From Coniochaeta sp. PMI_546 (Eukaryota > Ascomycota > Sordariomycetes > Coniochaetales > Coniochaetaceae), in contig MU271143.1 in assembly GCA_021432605.1 (NCBI GenBank), positions 2,675,277 to 2,739,276 of the forward strand: a stretch of DNA of 64,000 bases. Direction: 5' to 3'. The notes below the pieces were generated by a model, which was not told the DNA's origin, did no database searches, and worked only from the letters and a program-made list of their open reading frames with translations. Made by a program: the position numbers and the translations under genes. Positions 21,852 to 33,611 of this stretch are shown piece by piece. How positions within the stretch are numbered: position 1 is the stretch's first letter; each line of letters starts with the position of its first letter.

Positions 21852-24800
21852 CTACAAGCAACGAAACGAAAGTCAGTGGCCAGTGTGGGACATGTGGAAG
21901 GGCTGACGGGTCGGTTTTGAGTGTGAGACGGTGCTGGTCGGCCGTTCCAGTGTCAAGTAAGACACGAATGGAAAGGCAGCTAAGGTAACGAAAGCGGGGC
22001 AAGGAAAGACAAAGGCTTGAATGCAGTGGACGATCGGGGGGGAGGATTTGAGGTGACGGAGTGGATTGAAGCACAGAAGCACGAGAAGAAATAAAAGAAG
22101 GAGCTAATGTGTGAGACGAAAGATGGGGCGCAAAGGCAAAGTACAGGTACGGGCACAGACAACATGGCAAGACCATGACAGAACCAAAGAAACATCCTGG
22201 ACGTCAATGGGGGCAGACCTGGCAGAAGGGGGAGCCCGAGTGGAGAACCCAGAGTCGTCAGACACCAAAGATCGTAATTCCCGGGCGACGAGACAGGGGT
22301 CTTTCCTCAGTGTGCGCATGGCAACATGGGTGAAAACATGGCACACGCTACAGTAAATGGGCACGTGTATCGTGGTGCAGGGCAACTCTCTAGTGTAGTG
22401 TGTGTACATACACGTGTAGTAATGTTCGAGAGAGTTTTTAAAGTGGAACTACCACCTGCACTCCCGGGGAGGGGAAAAGCCAATTGTGCAAAGACCGAAG
22501 AGACGAGGAGGATTCATTCATTCCCGGATAAGATACCTCGAAGGTAAGAAAGTCACAACAGTAGATCACAGGTGTGAGCTGCCTGACATGGAAAAAAAGA
22601 ACTCAACAGCATGTGTTTACTGTGGAAAGCAGTTACTTGAAGACACAACCGGTCATCGAAGGGCAAGATTGGTGTGGGGAAAGAACGAGGACAGTACGCA
22701 GCAGCAACATAAAAAAACAAAATCAATGATGCAGTTGATGCAGTGATGAAGCAACTGTTTGGTACACTAGAAGCACAGCAATGTCCCAAGATCAACACGA
22801 CGTGATTGCCCCAAGGTGCACTGCATCATGGATGTAGATGAACCTCGCACGTCGCGGCTGCCCAAGGGCTCGCTCCCCTGTCTCGCCTCTGCAGGTCTAG
22901 CTTGGCAAAGGATACTCCAGAAGAATCAATCAGATCTCTGGAAGCAGTTGGAAGAACACATGAAGAGGCAGGCAATGCTTGCTAACTCGAAACTGATAAT
23001 AAATGTTCAAAAATATTTGGATGCTGCACTTTCTGTGCTCGTTTCCCATATAAGTGATACATGGTCGGCTGTTGGTTACAGCCAGTATCAAAAAAGAACA
23101 TCAACAATGATTGAGAAGCTGACAGATATGCAATGAAACCGCCGCCATCGCTATCATTATTGAGCAATATCAATTCAAACAGTACGGTATACACTACAAT
23201 TGAATGTGTATGCTTTTGGGTGCCAAGTTGAGGTGGGGAATAAATGAGTGGATGGACGGCCGCCATGTGGGAAGAGCATGTTCTGCGACTTCGGAAAGAT
23301 GACGGGAGTTGCATGGATCGTGTGCAACACGGAAAATGGCCCATTCCCGTCTCACAGCATGGAGACAAGATCAGCGCGTGGCTTCAGGGATCATTCCCAC
23401 CACACCAGACCTAGCTCGGGTTTGAGGCCCCTGCAGCCACGCACCGTGCCAGAGAGAACTGCGAGATTGCCATGTGGCCCATGTGGCTTCATTATGGGGG
23501 CAACAGATGGTCTCCACTTATTGTTGGAACCACTCATTGTTGGAGAGCTCCTGCTGTGGCAAGTGACTCTGCGAATTTGCCAGTGTGTTTATTAGTGGTA
23601 TCGGCAGCGCTTTTCCTTCTGGATGATAGCACTCCAGCGGGCCTTGACTGCTGTCGTGTTCCAGAAGAGGAAGTTGCAATTCGCCGACAAGATGAAATGG
23701 AAGACCGTCTTGATCATTGTTGGGGGGCCCAGCTCAACATCAGAAGAAACCGGTACTATAGCAGCCGCACTGGTAGCTTTGCACGCACACCTGCGCTCTT
23801 CAGATGGGCATAGTCTGACTTCGTCTCGCTTGAAACTTCATCCCTTTTATGGAAGCCTAAACATCCACTAGGCCCTTACACTAGAAGGAATCGTAATCGA
23901 CGCCTCCGAGTCTAGCAATAAGATAGAGAAGAACACGTCTAGGGCCCCGATAGGTTTGAGACATTTGTCGGTACGTGCAGTGGCTATTGCATCTTATCGA
24001 ATGCACTTGACATACACGGGCCAGGAAGTAATGTCCGGACTACGGATCGATACCACAATTCTAATAAGAGCAACAAATAAAGCTAGTTCGTACCTTAAGC
24101 GGCTGGGGCGCACTAAGGACTGAAGTCCTCAAGTTTGACGCGCTGCCAGATCAAGTCTCGATGGCGGTCAGTGTCGTCCACGAGATTGCACCCCGCCGCG
24201 ATCTCGGCCTCGAACTGAAGCAGTCCTACGCCTTCTAGGGTGTGGTAATACTATGGTATCATCAGCAAAACTCGCTCATCTCCCAACGAGAGCCACCTCT
24301 CCGGGCTGCATGTAAACAGGTTGCTCATGCCTCGTCAACAGAACTACAAACCTTTTAGCTTGTCACAGTTGAAACGGTCGGGAGAAGGGCATCCACAGCT
24401 TCTAGAAGACCCACGAGATACCGGTATGGGGTCTTGGCTTCCAGCCGCATGAATTTGACGGAAAAGAGATTGCTGACCTGGATCACAAGTGCAGGTCCTT
24501 GACGTTTGACGTTTGACGTTTCGATGGAAAATCAAGCTGAAGAGCGTAGTGTACGCAACTAAATTTAGAGCTGAAACGATCGTCTACCGTAACGTTTCGC
24601 TGGCGACGGCGACTCCGGGATCCGCGATGTTCAGCAATGGAAATTTGTCGGGAAGTGATCTGTGCTGTGATGACGAGGACTTTAGGAGAAGTGTGAGAGC
24701 GAACGAAAACTGATCACAGTACATGCTCAGACACAAAATACGAACTTCAATCCACAGGGTCATTATTAGCCAATATCCACCTACGAGTTGCAAACGTGTA

Positions 24801-27800
24801 ATTACATGTGCTCTCCACCTTCTGCAACAATTTTGCAACCATTCTACGCTTTTGCAGCAACCCACTCATCGCTCCTCGCTTGTTCATTCCTCATTCGAGA
24901 TTTTTAAGGGTTAAGGATTATGATCACTTATCGCAAGCAAGACCAGAGAGGCATCACTTGAACTCAAAACGCTATACCTATATGATACATGTTATATCAC
25001 GGCATTCATGGCTGAAGTGCCCGCGTAATTGTATACTGTTAGGTACCGGGACAATCTGATGCCACCGTTCCCTTCTTTTCCCGGAGCATGGCAGCCGTGC
25101 GCCGTCTACACGTTCGCTCACCTTGCTCCACGAGAGCCATTTCGGGATCTAGCGCTATTCGCTGGCTCAATAACCTTTTGGTAACGGCACGGATGAGGGC
25201 GGCTGAGATCCAATCGTGGGGGACCGTTGACGACGGCTGATTCCTGTTCCTTCGCGAAGGAGGCGGAGTATTTGCTCTGGAAGCTCTTGAAACAGCCAAG
25301 AGATCTCAGTCTGAAATGGCAACATCCCAGCTCCATGAAAAGTGATCACAGCCCTGGGAACGACTCAGCTGCCTCCGGTCAATGGGTCGGAACGGAGACG
25401 AGCCGCCAGCGACATTTTCACTTTCAGTTATTGTTTACGGCCTACCACGTATGTTACTCTGAGTCAAGTCGTCCGGTCTCCGTGCCGTTGCATGCGCGAG
25501 CAGGATCGTGTGTTGCACCGAAGGTAAAAGTTCTCCTCAGCCGCTGGTGGTATGCCCAGAGCCCATAGGACGGCATACCTGTGCAGTTCATATGTTACAG
25601 TCTAAGCAGCTGCCCGAGGACAGAACATCGCTAGTGACGAACCTCTGTGACGATGCGTTCAACAATAATACAGAAAAGCTGCAGACATGTCGTTCGGAAA
25701 GATGACGGACAAACCACACTAAAATCGCATGGCTTAGGCTGCTTGTAGCGGTACATCCAACCACCTATTCTCGTCACATATCTTATCTAGTACACAATCT
25801 CGCGGAGAGGCACAAAAGGTGGGGAAGTGCCACGTGGAAGTTGAGACCCCACATTCGCACACGGGGAAAGAGCGGTAATGACATGAAAAAAGGGACCTGA
25901 CGAATGAGATGGAGCAACATATGATAACGACCTGTTCTTCAACCTTTCCCCTCCGCTACATGACCTGACCATTGGTATACCCGGTGTTTGCACCAGGCTG
26001 GGTGACCCTTTTTCCCTCATGGTGGTTATCCCGGGCGGCACCATGGCAGATATTGTTTCTCACCTCTTGCTATCAGCGAATACTTGACGGACTGCACTGC
26101 TGGAAAAGGCGTTTGTTGCGAGAGTTCCTGCTTAGATCTAGTGCGACGACACCAGCAGCGCCCATCGTTGGACATGAAACTGCCTCAGGCTTCTTAAACC
26201 TTCACGCTGCAGCGGCCTTCACCCGAATCACCAGCCAAACCCTGCTGCCGCTGAAAGTCAAAATTACACTTTCTTGGCATCCCGATGCGCCGGTGGCTCT
26301 CGCCACCATGACAACTCGGCTCCGACGTCGGCGGAGCTCTTCCGCCATGTGGCTGCTTTGCTGACAGCTTCCCGTTACCGTCCTGCATTGATTGCCTCCG
26401 ATCCACCTATAACATGCAGTGGCCTCGACAGCCATGTGCTCCGAGCTACAGCTAATCAATGAGATGGCGCCGAAACGTACAGACGAGACGAGTCCCAACC
26501 CCTCGGTACCCCGCCAGGCGGCCTGCTTGTCGCTGTCCATGCATTATCCAAGTAGCTACACTACCTGCAGCTGACCGCCTCATGTCTTGCCCCACCTGCG
26601 ACGATGATAGGAACATTGGGTGAAATAAATGCTGCTGCTGCATCTTTTGTTCGAGAGCTGGTGTCTTTGGTGAGATGACGGTGACAGGTTATGCTGCCTT
26701 GTCTGCAACATATGAGGTGTCATGCCATCTCGCGTGGTCCAACTTACTACATGGAGGAATGTTACCCGGTCGACGAGTAGCAAACAGCTCTTCCGTGCAG
26801 TATGGCAGACACCACGACCTAACCCGGCAGACCCGGATCCATGGCGTAATGCATCAGTGAGAGTCTCGGCTTACCAGACCGGGTATATCTGCAAATCGCT
26901 TTAGATCCTACATCTCCCAGTAACACGTGGATAGAGACGTGTCGCTGCCACATTATCCCGTTGCGCTGATTTGCTAGGAAAGCTCCCAATGTGATAGACT
27001 CAGCCAGTGGACCATATGCCGTTCTGTTATCGATTCGCTTGAAGTCCGGGCCCCCTGATTCAGGCAGATACACAAGATCATGACAAACATGGGCAGTGGC
27101 AGCACATTACCAAGTGCGATAGACCGTTGATATGCACGCGATAAAACCCTTTAAATAGCTATCTATGAGGACGGTCTGTCGCTCGCCCCCAAATATGGCG
27201 TGATTAGTTATTGCGCCGGCATCGTCGTTCCAGAACACAACAGTGTCTAGCGTACACTACACATGGGATTTCTAATTCCAGTGCCGACAATGATCCCGAA
27301 CCCCCAGATCGATCAGCGACCACGGGTCCGGCAGGGGACATCGAGCATGACGCAGCTTATTAGTCGGGAAGGTAGCATCGGCTCGGCAGTTTGACGCTAT
27401 CATGACTCGTTCCAGACTCACCCTTTTTACCTCTGTGGCCCGGGCAGTGGATTAGGAACCGCTCGTGTCCGGATGGTGTGTACAGCTAGCTACCTACCTT
27501 AGTGTAAGACAGGGCCCGTCCTTGACCACCACGCGTCCGGCCGGCTTGGTCCTGCGTTGCGGGGTCGAAAGCTTCTCCTCCCCTGACCGAGTACACGTGC
27601 GACCGGACACGAAGCTGCCGGCCGGCGAGCACGGCATGCCTTCTCTCCAATGCGACGGTTCAACTAATTTGCCGTATGATGCCGTACTACTGGATTCCTG
27701 CCGTGAGCTCTTCAAGCGTTTACTGGGCTGTGACAGGTGACTGGGTTTGTATATATGTCTGTAGCTTTGGTTTCTCATGTCATTCTGCATTGAGTCACCT

Positions 27801-28479
27801 CGTCTAAACCACGTTGCGCCGTGACACCTCATTGTCGCACCTGGGGACCAGATCCGGTGTGAAGTGCATTTGTCCGTACGACGTGGTCCAGTCCGAGGTG
27901 AGATCTCCGGGGACGCTCGCCGTACGACGGCTCACAATCTCGGCCCTGTTGTACCCACGCCGGTAATTGTCGAAGCATTGCTGCTTAAGTATCTGGTTCG
28001 AGATGTTGGAGCGACTTTCTCCTGTTCGCCTTTGATAACACCACTGAACTCAGCCTCCTACCTATCGCAGTACTGATGTATACATCTCATTTGTCAACCA
28101 ATCATCCCTCCAGCCCGAGGCTTCGACCGACCGGTGGTGAGCCTAATTGGGCCGGGTCGCCACCGCGAGGCTCCGGGCCTGAAAGCCAAGCCACGCACCT
28201 CATGCGATCAGGCAAAGGTGCAGGAACAAGACAGGCGAGGCTCTCAAGTGAGTGCATGTTGCCCGGTTCATATGAGGGTATAGATGGTGTGCTTTTCTCC
28301 TCTCCCATTCAACGTCGTCGTCCTTTGGTACCTCCCGGACTCATTCACCTCGCACCAGACATATTGCGACGTAACACACAATCTCATATCCCTGTGTTTA
28401 GGCGTGACATACAACACAGGTCATCGCCATCTCCCCTCCCTCCAAAGGGGTATCACAGCGCCAGGAAACCCCACCAACA
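21852..28479. other. 6.6-kb gene-poor region upstream of flbA
   Basis: I find no supportable gene here. The flbA-proximal part (to ~22.6 kb) likely holds its promoter and a long leader. Two perfect CACGTG boxes lie at 22362-22367 and 22411-22416. Three head-to-tail GACGTTT units lie at 24501-24521, each giving a TGACG half-site for bZIP or CREB-like factors. A 527-bp frame with only one internal stop (23596-24123) is reported as a finding. ACGCGT occurs at about 27529. I recognise no transposase, reverse transcriptase or terminal repeats, but a diverged remnant could escape the eye. Confidence 0.45.
22362..22416. promoter_or_regulatory. Pair of CACGTG E-boxes upstream of flbA
   Basis: Two perfect palindromic CACGTG sites, 49 bp apart, lie 510-565 bp upstream of the flbA start codon. 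Such sites bind bHLH factors in fungi (for example Pho4/NUC-1, Cbf1 or SREBP types). The second sits in a TGTGTACATACACGTGTA context that could form a hairpin. The sites are seen; binding is inference. Confidence 0.35.
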
Positions 28480-28905
28480 ATGAGTGACACACGTTCAACA
28501 GCCGACTACCGGCGCCGTCACCGCTCGCGCCGCCACCGCCGAAGAGACCCGGCTCCGGGCCCGGACGAGTCTGACTCCGGCTACTCGACCCCGGCGTCCG
28601 ACACGGCCAGCCGCGCGACCACTCGCTCCTCCCGCCGGCACAAGCGAGGAGGACCGGGCGACGCCCTCGTGGTGAGGGACCAGTACCACGTCCAGCGGCT
28701 GCCGGGAGCGCATCAGGCGAGTGAGTACTCGGACGACTACGATGAGTACACCGTCGGCGGGGATGGTCTGAGTCGGGGCGGGGGGCGGCAGCGGTATCGG
28801 GAGAAGGATAGGGGGAGGGATCGAGAGAGGGGATTATTGATTGTCATTGCGGCGTTTATGGTTGGGTTGATTTTCTGTTTGAGGGAGACCAGGAGCCGGC
28901 GGTGA
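28480..28905 (+). CDS. Small Arg-rich tail-anchored protein, hypothetical
   Basis: A single-exon frame of 141 residues. I do not recognise the family. The first ~60 residues are very basic and RS/RR-rich (YRRRHRSRRHRRRDPAP), followed by an acidic patch (SEYSDDYDEYTVGGDG). A second basic block (RYREKDRGRDRERG) runs directly into one hydrophobic helix, LLIVIAAFMVGLIFCL (about residues 119-134), with a short RETRSRR end. That layout suggests a tail-anchored protein with its basic body in the cytosol. Composition fits coding DNA better than its surroundings. An upstream 135-codon frame (28076-28483) overlaps this start as ATGA; whether it is translated is unknown. Confidence 0.6.
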   Translation: MSDTRSTADYRRRHRSRRHRRRDPAPGPDESDSGYSTPASDTASRATTRSSRRHKRGGPGDALVVRDQYHVQRLPGAHQASEYSDDYDEYTVGGDGLSRGGGRQRYREKDRGRDRERGLLIVIAAFMVGLIFCLRETRSRR

Positions 28906-29460
28906 GATGGGATGGAGGCGGTGTGTTCCCCTCACGAAATACTGCCTTTTTGGCTGGTGAGATGGATTCCATCGAGGGTGGTGGTGGTGCTATCTGAACG
29001 GCACAGACGGTGCGTTTCCTATTTGCGGAGCAGATTGCCCGGATATCTGTGTGCAGTGGTCGAGTCTTGTTTTCGCAGTTGGAGTAGATGGCAGTAGACG
29101 TTCGGTATGGTGCGTTTGCGTTGCTCGTCAACGAAGATTGGGATTGTTGCTAGTAGTATATAGATCAATCTCGACAGATCACCATCCTGATATGAGAGCA
29201 AGCCCTTCATAGGCATGATTGATGCGACTCTGGTATCAATTTGGCCTTTCTATTCCACCCAACGCCGTTTTCTTCGGGACAGACACACCAATTGTCCGCA
29301 TGAAAATGCCTTTTTTTTACCACAGGTCAGTACCTTAGCCGTACGAACGCCAACCTAGATGCCAACCACTCGTAAAATCGCTACTGTAAAAGTACAGATT
29401 ATTCATATTCAGAACCCAACCATCGAACAAGCCGAAGAACACCAGCGCCAGCACCACCTA
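28906..29460. other. Convergent spacer upstream of the CDC73 3' end
   Basis: 555 bp between the small protein gene and the CDC73 stop. It contains a T8 run near 29311 and a TACCTTAG word at 29331-29338. No gene is seen. Confidence 0.5.
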
Positions 29461-30752
29461 CTAAATGGCAACAGGCGCCGCGTCCCTCTTCCACCCCTTG
29501 GCCCTCATACTCCCCTCAATCGCCTTCCACACGCCCTCGACGACCTCCCGGTCGCGCCACCGACTCGCGTCGCTGCCAGACCACTTGTCCACCTGGCAGG
29601 TCATGATCCGCTTCCCGAAGCTCTTGATGGCGTCGGGCGGCTGGTCGCCCCTCCACCCGACGTATATGCCCAGGACATGCTTGAACAGCTCCGTCGCGGT
29701 GCTCCACCTGTAGTTCTTGAACTGCCACGACTGGCCGGTGGTGAAGACCGCCACCACACGGTTCCAGTACTCGGGCTTGAACTGCTCGGGGCCTTCGACC
29801 AGGATGAAGCGCATGGGGCGGGAGGGGTCGATGTCTTTCATGACGCGGGTGATGTGCAGCATCGTCGCCGTGGAGGAGTTGTCGGGGGGCACGTAGCGGC
29901 CGCCTTCGAGGAAGGACTTGACGTTTGACATGCGCAGGAGCGAAGAGGCGGAGGGAGAGAGGAGGATGATTGGGTCCGGCCGGCGCTGGGCCTGCTTAGG
30001 GTTCAGCGCGAGGGACTGTGTTGGAGCGGGGACGGAGGAGGGGAGGGATTTCTTGGTCATTATTGTGGCGGCTAGCTTGCGGACGTGGGAAAAGTCCTGT
30101 GATATTGTTAGGAAGGGTGATTGCACAGAATGAGAGTCGTGAGGAGAGGAGCACGAACGGTAGGCTTGATGCCACGTAGGATGGTGTTCCGGTCGCCCAT
30201 TCGTCTCTCGCCGTTGTAGATCTGCGCGAGTCTAGGGTCGAGCGTCCCGCGCCCGGACTTGGCCTGCGCGGATGTCGGGGCAGCGGAGCCCTTGAGGGCG
30301 GCCGAGGCGGCGGCGGCGACGGCACTGTTGTCCTTCTCGCCGGCTAGAGGTTTGATGTACTCCGACTCCTCGCTCGCGCCCTCGAGCCATGTTATAAGAT
30401 CAAGCCGCTCTACAAAAGCGAACTTGTGCACTGTCGAAGCGCCGGCGAGCTCGTCGTTGAGTTTCGTCGCCGAGGCGTTGTACTCTGGGATGGCGACCTC
30501 GCGGTTAAGCCAGGCGAAGTAGATACTCCGCAGGTCGACAGGGCTGTCATTGGAGATGAAGCGTGTTGGGGCGTCGATGGGTATGGAGACGCGGCGGGGG
30601 TGTGTAAACTGCAGATGGGTCGCCTGGGCGAGGTTGGCTTCTGGCGCGGAGGAGGAGGATGTGTCGTCGGGAGATGTGGTTGGGATGATGGCGCTGCCAG
30701 ACGCGATTGACTGCCGCAGCAGGAGCAGAGGGTCCTGGTCGACGGAGTCCAT
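29461..30752 (-). CDS. CDC73: Paf1 complex subunit Cdc73 (parafibromin homologue)
   Basis: Exons 30752-30159 and 30096-29461 (62-nt intron with GTTCGT donor) encode 409 residues. Cdc73 is a subunit of the Paf1 complex, which travels with RNA polymerase II and supports histone modification and elongation. The N-terminal part has DPLLLLRQSIA, RFISNDSPVDLRSIYFAWLNRE, YNASATKLND and RLDLITWLEG. The C-terminal Ras-like domain covers about residues 235-409: PDPIILLSPSASSLLRMSNVK, MRFILVEGPEQFKPEYWNRVVAVFTTGQ, WQFKNYRW, LFKHVLGIYVGW and DKWSGSDASRWRDREVVEGVW. Length and order agree with ascomycete Cdc73. Confidence 0.95.
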
Positions 30753-31261
30753 CTTTGCGATCTAGGCTGAGACACGGCAAAGGTGGTGGTAGACGGGTAT
30801 TATATCAAGTTGTATGACTGACGGTTGAATGAGAGGCAAAAAAAGGTTGGATCTCACGAGAGATGGAAGCTGCTATGTGGTATGCGACAAACGAGGCTCG
30901 AGAGATATCACGAGCACGGGCCACCTGCATAATAGTCACCATCGAGTTAATTGTGCTATTCATTAAGCTGCAACAATAGGTGCCGTCGTCTCTAATAATA
31001 CCACAGGTCAGTCGCTTCAACCTGCCTCTCTTTGTCTCTGCGGAATAATGGTGTCGCGTATGGTATAGGGACAAGGAAGAGAGATTCAACGTGGTAGGGT
31101 ATCAAGACTGAGTAGGGCCAAACACGGGTATCTTTAATCTTTAATCCAACTATCCCAGGTCTATGTCCACCCGGCCGAACACCATCATGAACCTTGACGT
31201 CGTTCTTATACAAATTTGACTCTTGTCGGGATCTTTGTATTCAATAGCAACCATCAGACTG
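30753..31261. other. Spacer between CDC73 5' end and unknown gene 3' end
   Basis: 509 bp. Presumed CDC73 promoter plus the 3' flank of the next gene. No TATA box or RNA gene was recognised. Confidence 0.5.
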
Positions 31262-32943
31262 TCATTCCTGGGTGGTTGGCTGCTGCAATCCCAGCTCAGC
31301 GACAAACGGCTGCTGCGTTGTTTTGGCCACGTCCTGTTTTCTACCATGAAACTAGACACGTCATGTCAGTATTTTGCCAATGCCAAATAGATCACTGTTG
31401 TAGGAGAACCTACAACACACACTCCAGTTCCCCCAGACCCGTGTTTCGGGTTTGCCGGACACAGTGGGCTAGTAGGGAGATGCTCCGGCACAGTCAGAGC
31501 AAAGGTGCCCGGTCGCCTCTTCATGTGCTGCTTTTTCTCCTTCAACCGCTGCTTCTTCTTCTCGTCTTCCTCCTTCTTGCTATCGAACCAGTGGCTCTGG
31601 CGCCCATCCGCAGCCGCCGCCTTGCGGTACGCCATGTTGAGCTTGGAACCCTCGGAGCTTGACAAGGTGTCCGATCCTGTCGATCCACCGCCTCCGTTGT
31701 TCAGGCCCGACACTTGGGAGCGGCTGTCGGCATCGGAGCGAGCTTCGTCTGGGTTGAAGTTGTCGACTTCGGTGAAGAGTGATCGTACTCGGCCGTCTGC
31801 CGTCGCTTCTTTAAGCGGAGGTGTCGTGATGCGTCTTGCTTCCTACCCGTGGCTCAGCGTATGGTCAAGACATCGCGGGAATCACGGACGAGACTTACCC
31901 CTCCTGGATACACAGAATCCCAGAAAGAGTGGCTTGTCTGTGTCGCGACTGGCGGGGGATATTAGCTGAGGACCTCCTACTGACCAGCTGCGTTCACTTA
32001 CAGGTGCCCTCCTCCTCGATCAGCGACAGCGAATCCGAGTCCGCGGGACTCTCCTTCTTGCGCCATGACAGCTTGTTCAACAGCTTCCGGGCGCTACTTT
32101 GCTGGCCAGGAGTGTGACCTTCCGAAGACTCACTTAGTGACTCGTCTAGCGGACCCATCTCCGAGGATCGCGACTTGCGCTTCTATCCTTCGACGTTAGT
32201 CACGATCAAGCTTGAATTAGACTCTCTTGTCGTACCTCCTTAGACCTCCCGATAGCCTTCAATCTGCTCAGCGGCGTCGCACTCCCCTGGCTCCCCGTCT
32301 CGTCTTCCCCCGTCTCCTCCAGAATAGTCTGCGCTTCGGGCCAACTCCCCCTCCGAAACCCCTTGACCGTCGAAGCAGGCGAGCTCCCACTCTCATTGTT
32401 CCTCTCCGCGCTCGGCGTCATGGCACTGAACGGATAGCCCCAGAACGGCTCCGCACTATCACTCGACTGCTGCAGCGCCTGCACCAGCTCCCGCTCGGTC
32501 CGGAAAGGCGTGTGCGGCTGCGGCGAGAACGGCGCCACGCTACCGCCAGACCCGCGCCTGCTGCCTGATCCCCTCCGCGGGGCTGGAGAGGAGTCAAGGT
32601 CGACGCTGCCCTGGGACCCCTTGGAGGATTTTCCTTTCCATCTGCGGAGTTTGCTGTCTTGGCCGCTACCTTTGGATGGGGATTCCGCGGCGGTGATGCT
32701 GATCTCGCGCTCGGCCCAGAATCCGTCTGGAAACCAGACCCATTCGTAGCCTTCTCGTGCTTGACGCGGGGGGTCGACGATTATTCCGGGAGTTTGGGGG
32801 ATGCCGGGCGTGGGCGGAATCCAGCCTGGCGTCTGGGGCGGGAGATCTCGGTCGTGTGGTGAAGCTGTGTGTGGTGATGCGGTTGCGTTGGTGGAGCTGC
32901 TCATCCAGGGAAACGCGTTGTCGACGTTGCCGTCTAGGTGCAT
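31262..32943 (-). CDS. Conserved-looking Ser-rich protein of unknown function
   Basis: Five exons (32943-32236, 32182-32002, 31948-31899, 31842-31414, 31351-31262) encode 485 residues, all joints in frame, which argues for a real gene. I do not recognise a named domain. Two segments look conserved rather than disordered: EWVWFPDGFWAERE at residues 67-80, with many aromatic residues, and near the C-terminus LPTSPLCPANPKH followed by GTGVCVFHGR. In between are HSFWDSVYPGG-like and FWGYPFSAMTPS pieces, a basic helix (KLLNKLSWRKKE), and a strongly charged coiled-coil (KKEEDEKKKQRLKEKKQHMKRR). The rest is Ser/Gly/Pro-rich. No signal peptide or membrane segment is evident. Likely cytosolic or nuclear; role unknown. 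Confidence 0.75.
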
Positions 32944-33611
32944 GGTAAGTCGTCGATTAGTGGTCTTGAGCGATGTATGTGATGAGGAAGGAAGTCCTTG
33001 CGACTGGCGAGTTGTTTATCAATAGGTATAGCAGGTCAGTTGCCTACAATAATATGTCTGAGCCTCTCCGAACTGAAGAACCAAAAACATGTACCGGTCG
33101 AGTAGGGAGTCATAGGGCGACGAGAGATAGATAGTTGAAATGTTGGTATAACGGTAACGCCTAAAACCCGAACACATCCCAATACCATGTATTCGGGACG
33201 ATTGCCCTTGGAAGTTCTCTCTACCTCGGTCCTTGGCCCCTTCCTTTTCTATACACCCCACGCTACTGCGCATCTCGTCCCTCCCTTCATCCTACTGAAG
33301 AAGGTTACTAGAGCCTTGGACGGATGTCCCTTCTCCCCGTCACACCCCAGGCATCCTCCCATGAAAAGCTTTCTGAGGGCATCCCTCCCTGCATTGATGT
33401 CATGAGGCGATGTCTCGTAGGACGTGATATCGTAAACCTTAACCGCCGCAAATGCCAGAAGCCGTTGTAACGTAAACCATCATAACGTCTCTCGATGTGC
33501 AAATGATGAGGAGACGGCACAGCCATAATCCTGGTTGTAACCTCGGCGTCGTCATATTGCCGTCCGAACCGCAAGGAATGAGGCCAGCGATCAAGCTGTG
33601 AAATTCATCCT
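32944..33611. other. Spacer between unknown gene 5' end and ENP1 3' end
   Basis: 668 bp. It should hold the promoter of the unknown gene and the bystin 3' UTR. Nothing else recognised. Confidence 0.5.
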
